A stretch of DNA of 64,000 nucleotides, from contig JADYXR010000030.1 in assembly GCA_021772095.1 (NCBI GenBank), positions 124,001-188,000 of the forward strand, read 5' to 3'. Below the pieces are notes generated by a model. That model did not search any database. It worked only from the letters and a program-made list of their open reading frames with translations, and was not told where the DNA came from. Source of the stretch: Candidatus Obscuribacter sp. GTDB lineage: Bacteria; Cyanobacteriota; Vampirovibrionia; Obscuribacterales; Obscuribacteraceae. Numbering within the stretch: position 1 is the first letter of the stretch; every line of letters begins with the position of its first letter. Both the position numbers and the translations under genes were made by a program. Shown in pieces: positions 42,064-51,235 of the stretch.

Positions 42064-45000
42064 ATGCTCAGTAAACTCACCTCCAACCTGAATATCAGAA
42101 CGCGCTTGCTGCTGCTTTGTCTCGGCGTCGCTCTCCCGCTTCTCGCAATCGGTAGCTTCTCGATTTGGAAGCAATACGGATCCCTTAAAGATGAAGCGCA
42201 TCGCGCCACAACTTTCCAGGCTGCAATCGCGGCACGTACGCTGACGCATTGGACCGAAGCGCAGATCAAGACATTGACCGCACTGTCCAATCTCGGCCAG
42301 CTCAGAAAGTTCGACGCGGGCACATCCAAACCTATATTTGTAACTGCACTGCAAGCACAACCGGACTGGGAAGAACTAATCCTTGTAAAGCCGGATGGAA
42401 AAACTCAGTTTGCAGTCAGTCAGGACGAAACGGTTGAATCCACTGCTGCGCCGCACCAGCACGTAGACACGGGCACGGCTTGCAACGATCAGACGTCGCT
42501 CAATCAAGTTTTAAAATCGAAAAAACCACTGTTGTCGAACTTCTGTCACTCACCATGGACAGGCAAGCCGGCACTACTGGTGATGGCACCAATAGTCGAA
42601 GCCGGCAAGGTAAAATCCATACTGGTGGCTACGATCAAACCGGAATCGGTTTTCCGAGTGTTCCACGGTTTGACCAAAAACGGCGCCGTAATAACAGTAG
42701 TAGATAAGAATCGCAGAGTGGTAACACGCACTTTGCAGAACAATTACTGGCAAGGCAAAGACTTCTCAAACTCGGTCACAGTGAGAGCTGCGAACAAATC
42801 GAAGTCGGGCAGTTTGGAAGCAGTCGGTATCGCCGATCCAATCGCGCGGGCTTACGCTTTCGATCACGCTGCCAACGATTGGATCCTGATCGTCGGTGTG
42901 CCGAAAACAGAAATCTATGGAATCGCCCATGACTGGCTGTATACGATGCTCACACTCGCCTGCCTGGCGATTGGAGTATCGGTCGGTTTAGCCTACGCAG
43001 TCACCTCTCACTTCACAAGAGTAATTCATTGTCTGGTCAAAGAATCCTTGTCAATCGGTAAGGGCGACTTCACAAAACGAGTGCACGTGCCTGCTCGCGA
43101 TGAATTCGGCTTGCTTGCCCGCGCGTTCAATGAAATGGCCGACATGCTTTTGTTCGACAAAGAACACAAAGCCATGGTGCAGGGCATCTCGAATTCGATC
43201 AGACAGAGTTTGGACCTCGACGATATTCTCAACACAACCGTTCGTGAGCTTGGCAAACATCTGGAAGCCAGTCGTTGCTGCCTGGCGCTCTACGACACCC
43301 GCGGAACGAAGACATCCGCCGACGATGAACTCGTATTCGATTACGTTTGGTACAACAAAAAATTGAACGGCGCACCGCTGCAAAATCATTCTATATTGAT
43401 CACCGAGCACAGCGTTCTCAAAACAATTCTGAAGCACGGCGGCATAATTTCTCTGGATGTTCTTGATGAATCCAAGGGTGTTCCGCTGTTCGAAAACGCA
43501 GACAGCTCGCCGCCTGACTGGAAATCAGTCAAGTCACTAATCGCTTGCCCGATCAGCACCAAAGACGGTCCGCTCGGAATGATTCTCGTACATCAATGCG
43601 ACAGTCTTCGCGTCTGGACAGAGTCAGAACTCGGACTGGTCGAAGCAATCGCCGGACAAGTAACAATGGCGATGGAACACGGCAGATTGTTCGAGAGAAC
43701 AAAACGCATGGCCGAGCAAGAAGTGCTGATCAATCACATCGTTAAATCAGTGCGCAGCTCGCTTGACCTTGACACCATATTAAATACCGTCACTCGAGAA
43801 CTACTTGGTGCACTCGGTGTCGAGCGCGTTCAAATCGCTCAACCACGCTCCGAGAATCCACTGGTGATCACGCATGAATTCACCCTTGAAGGGCTGGAGT
43901 CTTGCGTCAATGCCACCATGTATCCGGACAACTTAGACTTCACACCGCAGATGTCTTCTGCTCGTTCACAGGGCACCAGGCGCAATACCGTACTTGGTAT
44001 CAACCTCGATGGACTGATCGATGCCAGTGCCGAAGATGACCAAGAAATTCAGATCAAACCTATGACCGCCGTGGACCAATCCACGACCATGCGCGAAGCT
44101 CCGATTGCAGTCATTCACAATGTCGATAAGGACAGTCGATGCTTGCCGTTCCAGGCGTTTATTCATAAAGTAGGATCGAAATCTCTGATTGCCGCACCGC
44201 TTTTGCATGAAAGCAGACTAGTTGGATTGCTGATTGTGCATCAGTGCTCAAGCGATCGAGAATGGCAGCACATGGACGTTCAGCTAGTTACAGCAATCGC
44301 GGATCAATTGGCCATTGCGATTACTCACGCGCATCTTTTCGCACAAGTTCGACATCAGGCGATCACCGATGGACTCACCAATCTGTACAATCACGTATAC
44401 TTCAAGAACCGCTTGAAGGAAGAGCTGAAGCTCGCCGACAGAAAAGGCACTTCGTGTTCACTCGTGATGATCGACCTCGACAAATTGAAAATGATCAACG
44501 ACAACTTCGGACACCCGGTCGGCGACCAGGCAATCCGGAAGGTTGCAGAGATCCTCAAGACCATCCTGCGGAGCGGCGATACAGCAGCTCGCTACGGTGG
44601 CGAAGAATTCGCAGTCATTCTGCCTGAGACTTCACTTCTTGAAGCAGCATTGATCGCAGATCGTTTATGCACACAGATTCGCAACGCGCATGTTCCAGGA
44701 CTGGGACGCATCACAGCATCGCTCGGTGCGGCAACCTATCCAAAACAAGCCATGAGCGCCGAAGAACTCGTTGAACGCGCAGACATAGCGTTGTACAAAT
44801 CGAAGAACAGCGGGCGCGACCAGGCACAAATTTACGAACCTGATGAGTCAGAAGCATTACCGAATTTCGACACACCGAAACAAGTGGAAGAATTCGAACC
44901 AATCAACACGATGGAAATCGTCGTCGACTACATGAGCGGTCGCCCTGTGCAGCCCGGCGCCAAGAAAAAAGACGACTTGAATTTCGCCAGCCACGGCACG

Positions 45001-45090
45001 TTTTCTCTGCTTCCAGAGTCGACTTCAAACCGAAAACAATCACCTCCACAAGACTCCGACAAATCCGGTCGCGAAGATCTACATAGATAG
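42064..45090 (+). CDS. Diguanylate cyclase with sensor, HAMP and two GAF domains
   Basis: 1,008 aa. An N-terminal span (about 10-35), an extracytoplasmic Cache-like sensor (35-295), a second span (about 297-320) and a HAMP ('HCLVKESLSIGKGDFTKRVH', 320-375) are followed by two GAF domains (about 385-550 and 565-770) and a C-terminal GGDEF domain (about 775-945). The active site is GGEEF (845-849), and an inhibitory-site RxxD (Arg836, Asp839) is present, so it should make c-di-GMP and be product-inhibited. No EAL domain is present. It is followed after eight bases by a HAD phosphatase gene. Confidence 0.93.
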   Translation: MLSKLTSNLNIRTRLLLLCLGVALPLLAIGSFSIWKQYGSLKDEAHRATTFQAAIAARTLTHWTEAQIKTLTALSNLGQLRKFDAGTSKPIFVTALQAQPDWEELILVKPDGKTQFAVSQDETVESTAAPHQHVDTGTACNDQTSLNQVLKSKKPLLSNFCHSPWTGKPALLVMAPIVEAGKVKSILVATIKPESVFRVFHGLTKNGAVITVVDKNRRVVTRTLQNNYWQGKDFSNSVTVRAANKSKSGSLEAVGIADPIARAYAFDHAANDWILIVGVPKTEIYGIAHDWLYTMLTLACLAIGVSVGLAYAVTSHFTRVIHCLVKESLSIGKGDFTKRVHVPARDEFGLLARAFNEMADMLLFDKEHKAMVQGISNSIRQSLDLDDILNTTVRELGKHLEASRCCLALYDTRGTKTSADDELVFDYVWYNKKLNGAPLQNHSILITEHSVLKTILKHGGIISLDVLDESKGVPLFENADSSPPDWKSVKSLIACPISTKDGPLGMILVHQCDSLRVWTESELGLVEAIAGQVTMAMEHGRLFERTKRMAEQEVLINHIVKSVRSSLDLDTILNTVTRELLGALGVERVQIAQPRSENPLVITHEFTLEGLESCVNATMYPDNLDFTPQMSSARSQGTRRNTVLGINLDGLIDASAEDDQEIQIKPMTAVDQSTTMREAPIAVIHNVDKDSRCLPFQAFIHKVGSKSLIAAPLLHESRLVGLLIVHQCSSDREWQHMDVQLVTAIADQLAIAITHAHLFAQVRHQAITDGLTNLYNHVYFKNRLKEELKLADRKGTSCSLVMIDLDKLKMINDNFGHPVGDQAIRKVAEILKTILRSGDTAARYGGEEFAVILPETSLLEAALIADRLCTQIRNAHVPGLGRITASLGAATYPKQAMSAEELVERADIALYKSKNSGRDQAQIYEPDESEALPNFDTPKQVEEFEPINTMEIVVDYMSGRPVQPGAKKKDDLNFASHGTFSLLPESTSNRKQSPPQDSDKSGREDLHR

Positions 45091-45098
45091 AGACGAAT

Positions 45099-45797
45099 GT
45101 GGAAAGACTAGTTCTGTTCGATATAGACGAAACCATAACCGCCTCTGATGGTGCCGGTCGCCGTGCCATAGGGCGCGCGCTCAACGACATCTACGGTATC
45201 GACGCGAGCAAAATTACACTCAGCATGTCCGGAAAAACCGACCCGCAAATTCTCAGGGAGATTTTTAAAGCCGTCGAGAAAAACGACGAAGAGATTGATG
45301 AGATGCTGGGCCGCAAAGACGAGATGTTCAACATCTATCTCGATTTGTTGGAAGAAGAACTAAAGAACGCGAAATATTTTATCGTGCACCAGGGCGTTGT
45401 CGAGCTACTGGAGAGCCTCTCCGCGCACTCCAACGGATACCTGGGTTTGCTCACCGGCAACATCGAGCGTGGTGCTCGCTTGAAGCTCGAACAGTTTGGA
45501 TTGAACAAATACTTTCCACTCGGCGCGTATGGCTCTGACCATGCCAGTCGCAACGAGTTACCTGCAATCGCGACGTTGAGAGCAAAAGAACATTTCAAAG
45601 TAGATTTCAGACCGGAACAAGTAGTCATCATCGGCGATAGCATCTATGACGTTCTCTGCGCGAAGGGCTACGGCGCCAGAAGCATCGCGGTAAACACCGG
45701 TAAAACTAGCAAGGCTGATCTGGAAGAACAGAAACCTGATTATCTGTTTGCGAATCTAACCGATACGCATGCAGTGATTGAAGCGATCTTTGCGTAG
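45099..45797 (+). CDS. HAD-superfamily phosphatase, phosphoglycolate-phosphatase-like
   Basis: 232 aa from a GTG eight bases after the diguanylate cyclase stop. Motif I is FDIDET (the Asp nucleophile near residue 8), motif II is LTG (near 119), and motif IV is 'IIGDSIYDVLCAK' (near 174). The helical cap of about 80 residues fits class C1 HADs of the phosphoglycolate/beta-phosphoglucomutase kind. The substrate cannot be told from sequence. Confidence 0.9.
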   Translation: MERLVLFDIDETITASDGAGRRAIGRALNDIYGIDASKITLSMSGKTDPQILREIFKAVEKNDEEIDEMLGRKDEMFNIYLDLLEEELKNAKYFIVHQGVVELLESLSAHSNGYLGLLTGNIERGARLKLEQFGLNKYFPLGAYGSDHASRNELPAIATLRAKEHFKVDFRPEQVVIIGDSIYDVLCAKGYGARSIAVNTGKTSKADLEEQKPDYLFANLTDTHAVIEAIFA

Positions 45798-45921
45798 TGA
45801 TTTTGATATGCCGCAGTGATTGGGTCAAACTTCGCGCAGCGGTTCCAATACTCATGCAGTGATCAAGCCGACCTTCACGTGACAATTCCAAGACGCACTG
45901 ATTGAAGCAATCTTCGCGACG
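45771..45921. repeat. Four degenerate tandem copies of the 3' end of the HAD gene
   Basis: Copies beginning GCAGTGATTGAAGCGATC (45771), GCAGTGATTGGGTCAAAC (45813), GCAGTGATCAAGCCGACC (45856) and GCACTGATTGAAGCAATC (45895) are spaced 42, 43 and 39 bases apart. The first is the C-terminal coding end of the HAD gene. The rest lie beyond its stop, so an original in-frame tandem duplication appears to have decayed. Confidence 0.55.
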
Positions 45922-45991
45922 ATACAAGATTTTGCGTAGTCGGCTACGTTGTAGTCGTTTTACAGCGAAGTCGCTCTATAGCGTAGTTATT

Positions 45992-47224
45992 TTAGTTAAA
46001 CAGCTTGCTCAACCAATTCGAATTTCGACGATTGTTGTTCCGATCATTGCGATCACGGCGATCGTGGTGGTCATTACGATCGTATCGACGGTTTTGACCG
46101 TAGGAATCATAATAATTCCGATTGCCATATCTGCGATCGTAATCATTTCCACATTGATCTTGTCTTCCGCCGGAGTAGCGCTCGTAGCCATCACCACTAT
46201 AATCGTACGATCGATCGTATCCGCGATCTGAGCGGTAAATTTGTTGACGTTGATATGGATTGCAATCGTTTCCATACCGATTTCTATCCAGTGCGGAAAG
46301 CAAAAACGGTGCGACAAATCGAGTCACAGTGCCAATCGTTTCGCCAAGGTTGAAACGTTTGCGCGGTTCCTCGCTTCGTTCGCTTCGTTCACCCCTATCG
46401 CTTCTATCGTTTCGATCTCGGTCTCTATCTCTAACGCTACCGCGATCATCACGACTGCTACTTCTTCTTGAATCACTGTCCCGATCACGATCGCGATCAC
46501 TGCTGTGATTTTCTTTCTTACGAGTTTTTCCATCGGAACTGTCTTCGTGCGATCGTTTTTTCGGCGAATCACCATCTTTTGATTTGCGACTTTCGCTCGA
46601 ACCGACTTCTTTGGATGAGTCTTTCTTATCGCTCTTCTTCTCTAAATTCCCGCCTTTCTTTTTCTCGTCCGGTTGCCGCTCCGATTTTTCTACTTCGCCG
46701 ACAAGAAACGATTTGCCATTCATGCTCCGGCTCCATACATCGCCGTGAAAAGATGCCAGTCGGTCGTCCTGGTAGCGCTGTTGTTTAAAGCTCCCATCGC
46801 CCGAGCGCGATGCGCGCATCACGACTTGCTCGGCTTTCTGTTGATCCAAACCGTAGCAATGCAGCAATGTGCTGTCGCCGACTTTTTCGGTTTCCAATCT
46901 AAACTGACGCGTGGTGCCGTCTTTGTCCTTCATCGAAAACTTCTCGACGCCACCATCCGCTAACTTGCCTAAGGCGTTGAGCCGAGCCGTCGCTGTGGTC
47001 GCTTTGCTTAGTTCCTCAACTGTTTTCGCAATCGCTTTATCATCGAGGTTACCGACGATTTTGCAATCGCATACCGCCGTCTGCCCTTTGCCGTCCTGGT
47101 GTTTCGCGTTAGCCTCCTTCCAATCATCTTTATTGATTTGAACTTTAGGCACATCGCGTTCCCCGCCAGGAGTTTTATTCGGGGCATCGGCGGGTTTTGG
47201 AGGAGTGAAGGCTTTGTCGGACAT
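45992..47224 (-). CDS. Arg/Asp/Ser-rich protein of unknown function
   Basis: 410 aa from the ATG at 47224; a longer in-frame start at 47281 adds residues with no support. Residues 1-185 are a folded-looking domain ('VCDCKIVGNLDDKAIAKTVE', 'FRLETEKVGDSTLLHCYGLD') and residues 190-320 are Lys/Glu/Ser then Asp/Arg/Ser repeats (RDRDRD, SRDDR, SDRGERSE) like eukaryotic RS/RD tracts. A hydrophobic patch follows (about 320-335), then a Tyr/Arg/Asp/Asn-rich tail ('YDRRYGNRNYY'). No signal peptide is seen. An RNA-binding or condensate-forming role is conceivable but not shown. Confidence 0.65.
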   Translation of the reverse strand: MSDKAFTPPKPADAPNKTPGGERDVPKVQINKDDWKEANAKHQDGKGQTAVCDCKIVGNLDDKAIAKTVEELSKATTATARLNALGKLADGGVEKFSMKDKDGTTRQFRLETEKVGDSTLLHCYGLDQQKAEQVVMRASRSGDGSFKQQRYQDDRLASFHGDVWSRSMNGKSFLVGEVEKSERQPDEKKKGGNLEKKSDKKDSSKEVGSSESRKSKDGDSPKKRSHEDSSDGKTRKKENHSSDRDRDRDSDSRRSSSRDDRGSVRDRDRDRNDRSDRGERSERSEEPRKRFNLGETIGTVTRFVAPFLLSALDRNRYGNDCNPYQRQQIYRSDRGYDRSYDYSGDGYERYSGGRQDQCGNDYDRRYGNRNYYDSYGQNRRYDRNDHHDRRDRNDRNNNRRNSNWLSKLFN

Positions 47225-47281
47225 ACGGAGAATAACCTCAGATTCGTGACCCCCTGAGAGTACCGAAAAAAGTCTGAACAA

Positions 47282-47770
47282 GGTCTGAACTGCTCTGCCG
47301 AAACTACGAAGGATGCCACAAATACACAGCTGCAGGCACTCGTTCGTCCACCCTGCCGTTCACGCTTGGTCCACTTGCATCCACGCTGGTCCACCCTTGC
47401 GTTCAAGTTTGGTCCACCGATTTCAAAAAACGCTGTGAAACGCAGTTTTAGAAATAAGGGAGCGCGCAGAATGACGGCTTCGCGAAAAATACCCGCGTTC
47501 CCTCTGCAGTGTTGAATATCTATTAGATATCCGCGCCACTACCGGTGGAGGCACTTAAGAACCCAAGATGCTAGCCAGTTCAGACTCCATTCGCTTGACA
47601 ATAAAATTAGAGAACACTCATGAAACATAAATTGGAGGCGGCCGTCTCTGAGAGAGTAAGTGAAACACGAAACACGAATGGTATACGAAAAGGCGGTCTC
47701 TGGCTGTTCCCCCACAGTTTGATCGCCATCTGAAGGTTTACTTCCCGCGTCCGACACGCGAAAGTGCCAC
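47282..47770. other. About 490-bp gap: repeats and hairpins, no supported gene
   Basis: GGTCCAC words recur at about 47370-47417. GAATATCT/AGATATCC is an inverted repeat near 47513-47532. CGCGT/ACGCG forms a small stem near 47748. A TTGACA at 47595-47600 has no good -10 box. It leads into the strong hairpin at 47771. The small open frames do not look like protein. Confidence 0.45.
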
Positions 47771-47815
47771 CTAGAACGCCCTAAGCACTCCCCGTGCGAA
47801 GGGGCGTTCTAGTTT
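47771..47815 (+). terminator. Strong double hairpin with TTTG
   Basis: CTAGAACGCCC (47771-47781) pairs perfectly with GGGCGTTCTAG (47802-47812), with an inner GCAC/GTGC stem, followed by TTTG. It would end a plus-strand transcript from the gap upstream. Confidence 0.65.
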
Positions 47816-48746
47816 GTACAATTATTCGAACTCGCTGGGAAGACATCACTTGCAAGACGATCATAAATACGATCAGGCAGACAATCAAAAAGACGATCGT
47901 TTAGACGATCCGAAAATCGATCAGACGAACGATCATCGAGTCGATCAATCAGAAGATCATCTTGTCGATCAAATAAAAGATCATCTTGTAGATCAAACAA
48001 GAGATCGTCCAGACGTTCATACAAATGATTCGAAAGTCGATACGTCAAATTTTTCGACAAGCGCGCGTCCGCGTACCGGCGAAGCGATTCAAAAGTTTTG
48101 CCTTCTCATAGTATTGCTATGCACCGTGGCAATTACCTCACTAAATGTTCTCCCCGACTTACTCTTGCATGCGCCTGCACAAACGTGGCGCGTTGAAAAG
48201 TCCGATGTGATCATCGTGCTGGGCACGCCTGCTAACAAAAAAGGGAAAGCTGGTCCAACACTACGCGAGCGTGTTTTGAAAGGAGTCGAACTTTTGAAGG
48301 ATGGCTATGCTCCATACATAATGTTTACCGGTGCCGCGGCGCACAATGGCTTCGTTGAAGCGGAAGTAATGTCGGACTTAGCCAAAACAAGAGGCGTCGA
48401 CGAGTCGCAAATTGTTCTGGAACCAGAAGCAAAAAATACTGCGCAAAATGCGTTTGACTCTGTCGCCATCATGAGAAAGCGCGGGTGGAAATCTGCAATT
48501 GTGGTAACGTCGGCGGCTCACATTCGCCGCTCTAATTTTATTTTTTCGCACTATCCGATCAAATACAGCGTCATCGGTTGCGAAGATCCTCAAGAGCAGT
48601 CACTCTACGATCGCCTTGTGTTCGACCAGCGCGAGAAGTTTTATTTGCTAAATGCACTGATAACGAGACAGCCCTCATCGTGGGATCTCACTGAGAGCCA
48701 GGCCGCAGAGTTGAAAAAAATGGAACAAAGTCCTGAAGATAAATAG
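47814..48746 (+). CDS. YdcF/DUF218-like membrane protein with Asp-rich repeat leader
   Basis: 310 aa if the TTG at 47814 is used; a TTG at 47850, with GGGA nearby, would give 298 aa. The N-terminal 65 residues are a four-residue repeat with Asp in the first position, encoded by a 12-bp GATC-phased DNA array. A span (about residues 97-117) precedes a DUF218 domain with 'VIIVLGTPANKKGKAGPTLR', 'YIMFTGAAAH' and 'NTAQNAFDSVAIMRKRG'. YdcF/SanA-like proteins act at the envelope, with unknown chemistry. The true start is unclear. Confidence 0.8.
   Translation: MYNYSNSLGRHHLQDDHKYDQADNQKDDRLDDPKIDQTNDHRVDQSEDHLVDQIKDHLVDQTRDRPDVHTNDSKVDTSNFSTSARPRTGEAIQKFCLLIVLLCTVAITSLNVLPDLLLHAPAQTWRVEKSDVIIVLGTPANKKGKAGPTLRERVLKGVELLKDGYAPYIMFTGAAAHNGFVEAEVMSDLAKTRGVDESQIVLEPEAKNTAQNAFDSVAIMRKRGWKSAIVVTSAAHIRRSNFIFSHYPIKYSVIGCEDPQEQSLYDRLVFDQREKFYLLNALITRQPSSWDLTESQAAELKKMEQSPEDK
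47859..48050 (+). repeat. 12-bp periodic array with GATC in nearly every unit
   Basis: GATC occurs at exactly 12-base steps at 47859, 47871, 47895, 47907, 47919, 47931, 47943, 47955, 47967, 47979, 47991 and 48003. The 47883 unit reads AATC, and the last three units (48015, 48027, 48039) have GTTC, GATT and GATA. Sixteen units in all. It encodes the Asp-led four-residue repeats of the YdcF-like protein. Confidence 0.9.
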
Positions 48747-48819
48747 AGTTGAAAGCAATGCCAACCGGATCATGCGCTGAAATCGTTGCACGCACATAAC
48801 CTAGTTATCGCGTTTCACT

Positions 48820-49920
48820 TTAGAAAAACTCGACAGTGTAGTTTCTTTTCGAGGCGACTGCGCGGAACAGGTCGTCAGGCACGCCTTCAGGTTTTGCAGA
48901 ATAGAAATCGGTGACGACTTGCACCACTTCGCCTGGAGTCATCGCGCGTGCATCGCTGAGCGCACCAGCGTCACCATAAGATTCACTCACGCCTAATGGA
49001 TCGTTGATCGCGAATGGTGGCACTTTTTTGCCTAGCAATTCAACAAACGCATCGGTGTGCAGAACTCTAGTCATTAAGCCAGGTTTCACGGATATTGTCG
49101 GCACTGGATAAGTCACACCAAGCTCGAGCAAATCGTCGAGTGCACCCATTCGAAAACGAACCTTGTCGAAATTCAAATCATCCATTCGTTTCAAAAGTGA
49201 CAGTCCATCGATAAAAGCTTGCTTGCTGTTCCAAGCCCATTCGAAAACATCCAGAGTTCGATTAGTTCGATCTTTTATGTTCCAGAGAATGTATCCATCA
49301 TCATGAACAAACGCGCAAATCTGTCGCTCGGGATGATTGAGCAGTCGGCGCCATTGCAAGTCCCCTCGCTTGATACTGAGACTGCTTTGTTTGATCCATT
49401 CGTCGTGAATTGGTTTCAACGGATCATAGTGATCCGGATGAAGGCGTCGATAAGTGGTGGCATCTCCGAGGTCCGGCAACGATCTTATCTCTAGCTCGAC
49501 CATGTGCTGCAAATCAGTGACTTCGTAGCCCATGCGTTTGTAAAAGGGATAAGAAAACGGCCAGAGCGCTGTGAGCGGCACGCGCTTGCGGTGCGACTCG
49601 GCGAGCCCGGCAGCTACACACTTTCGAACTAATCCGCGCTGACGATGAGCAGGATCAGACGCAACGGCACAGACGCCGGCGCAAGGCACGAGCTGATCGC
49701 CAAACCACATTTGGAAGTTTGTAATACCGACTATGGTGACAAGATAATCATCGGCATAAGCGCCGATCGCAGTGTCCAGGAAGGAATCGTAAAACATAGA
49801 CCAGCGGTCGCGGTCGAGAAAACCGAAAGACAGTGACCATATGTCGATTGCGCGGGACAGATCGCCCGACTGAATTGGTTTGACATCGTAGTCGCTTGTG
49901 ATTGCCTTGGTCGTGTTCAT
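48820..49920 (-). CDS. Eis-type GNAT N-acetyltransferase
   Basis: 366 aa from the ATG at 49920; the frame extends to 49974. It has the GNAT acetyl-CoA motif 'VASDPAHRQRGLVRKCV' (about residues 86-102) and 'ALWPFSYPFYKRMGYEV', a second degenerate GNAT domain, and a C-terminal SCP2-like domain ending in aromatic residues. This is the three-domain layout of Eis proteins, which acetylate amino groups, for example of aminoglycosides. The native substrate here is unknown. It converges with the YdcF-like gene. Confidence 0.88.
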   Translation of the reverse strand: MNTTKAITSDYDVKPIQSGDLSRAIDIWSLSFGFLDRDRWSMFYDSFLDTAIGAYADDYLVTIVGITNFQMWFGDQLVPCAGVCAVASDPAHRQRGLVRKCVAAGLAESHRKRVPLTALWPFSYPFYKRMGYEVTDLQHMVELEIRSLPDLGDATTYRRLHPDHYDPLKPIHDEWIKQSSLSIKRGDLQWRRLLNHPERQICAFVHDDGYILWNIKDRTNRTLDVFEWAWNSKQAFIDGLSLLKRMDDLNFDKVRFRMGALDDLLELGVTYPVPTISVKPGLMTRVLHTDAFVELLGKKVPPFAINDPLGVSESYGDAGALSDARAMTPGEVVQVVTDFYSAKPEGVPDDLFRAVASKRNYTVEFF

Positions 49921-50122
49921 AGTTGAGCCTATCGCCTCAGAATCCGCACCAGTCAGGTAAACAAACAAATTCAAGTCAAGGAGTCCATTTTATACCACTC
50001 GATAGATATAATTTATCGATGCAACGAAATGACAACAGCAGAAATCGTATACTCGATCCTGGCTGTGCAGGCGGTAAGCTGATGATGCGGGGTCAATCAA
50101 TTTCGGCTCCCAGGGAGATTCG

Positions 50123-50701
50123 GTGACAGAACAAAGAAAATTCAGAGGCAACCAACGCCGCGTTACTGCATATTTGGGGCTCGGCTCCAATGAAGGCGAT
50201 CGCGTCGGCTTCATTCAACAAGCTGTCCAGTTTCTCAAAGACTACCCGCAGATCAAAGTGATCGAATGCTCCAGCTTGTACGAAACGGAGCCGATTGGCG
50301 ACGAGTACACCGATTGGTTCGTCAACGCCGTTTTGATTATCGAAACAGAGCTCTCCGGCGAAGAATTATTGGATGTACTCAGAGATATCGAGGCTCGTCT
50401 AACCGGCATGAACAGAGCCGATGCAGCGAACGCTCCGCGCTCTAAGGAAAAACGAGGACGTGTGCGAATCATCGATCTCGACATTTTGTTTTTCGGAAAC
50501 GAAGTTTTGGAAACCTCTTATCTCCACGTTCCGCATCCACGCGTCCATCGTAGAGCTTTCGCGCTGGTACCACTGCTTGAGATAGCACCAGATATGGTGC
50601 ACCCATCTTTGAACAAAACCGTAGCTCAGTTGCATGAAGAACTTCCAGAACCAGAACAAGTTCTACTTTATGGCACCAGAAGACCGGATGAAAGACGATG
50701 A
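50123..50701 (+). CDS. folK: 2-amino-4-hydroxy-6-hydroxymethyldihydropteridine pyrophosphokinase
   Basis: 192 aa from a GTG preceded by AGGGAG. HPPK signatures are 'YLGLGSNEGDRVGFIQQAV', 'SSLYETEPIG' and 'RVRIIDLDILFFGN'. It transfers pyrophosphate from ATP to the pterin in folate synthesis. It overlaps the start of acpS by four bases, so the two are translationally coupled. Confidence 0.95.
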   Translation: MTEQRKFRGNQRRVTAYLGLGSNEGDRVGFIQQAVQFLKDYPQIKVIECSSLYETEPIGDEYTDWFVNAVLIIETELSGEELLDVLRDIEARLTGMNRADAANAPRSKEKRGRVRIIDLDILFFGNEVLETSYLHVPHPRVHRRAFALVPLLEIAPDMVHPSLNKTVAQLHEELPEPEQVLLYGTRRPDERR

Positions 50702-51102
50702 ATTTTTCTGCAGAACAACTAGTGAAACCCGGACTAAGAGTAGGAGTAGACATTTGCTCCGTCGCGCGCATCACTGATGTATATTCGAAATACGGAGAGA
50801 AATTTCTACGCCGCGTGCTCACTGAAGAAGAAATTGCGTACGTGAAAAGTTCCGAAAGACATTTGATCACGAGAGTAGCCGCGCGTTTTGCAGCAAAAGA
50901 AGCGGCCGTGAAAGTACTTGGCACCGGATGGATTGGTGTCGGTTGGCAGGAAGTCGAAGTGAAAAGAAAACCTTCAGGCGAACCGCGACTATATCTCACT
51001 GGCCGAGCTGCTGCCCGCGCAGAACAGCTTGGATTAACACGTTTTGAACTTAGCATGAGCCACGAGAAAGAATTCGCAGTGGCATTCTTGGTGGCATACT
51101 AG
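50698..51102 (+). CDS. acpS: Holo-[acyl-carrier-protein] synthase
   Basis: 134 aa from the ATG at 50698, overlapping the folK stop (ATGA). AcpS motifs 'VGVDICSVARI' and 'ARFAAKEAAVKVLGTG' carry the Mg-binding acid residues. It attaches the phosphopantetheine group of CoA to acyl carrier protein. Confidence 0.95.
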   Translation: MNFSAEQLVKPGLRVGVDICSVARITDVYSKYGEKFLRRVLTEEEIAYVKSSERHLITRVAARFAAKEAAVKVLGTGWIGVGWQEVEVKRKPSGEPRLYLTGRAAARAEQLGLTRFELSMSHEKEFAVAFLVAY

Positions 51103-51235
51103 TTTAAAGCGGATACGATCGACGACCGGTCGAGCAACGACCGATAGTTTTTACCACTTCACACAAATATCACTCTAATCTTATATACGTGGAATAACTG
51201 TATTGGAAGAAAGGCTTCCTCTACAGTTTAGGACC

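Noticed and set aside
46009-46575. Long open frames on both strands inside the Arg/Asp/Ser-rich gene
   Set aside because: Repetitive codons such as CGATCG and CGTGAT keep several frames open. Only the 45992-47224 frame gives a folded N-terminal domain.
47859-48050. Possible CRISPR-like array at the 12-bp repeats
   Set aside because: The units are 12 bases with no spacer structure and no cas genes; it is a coding tandem repeat.
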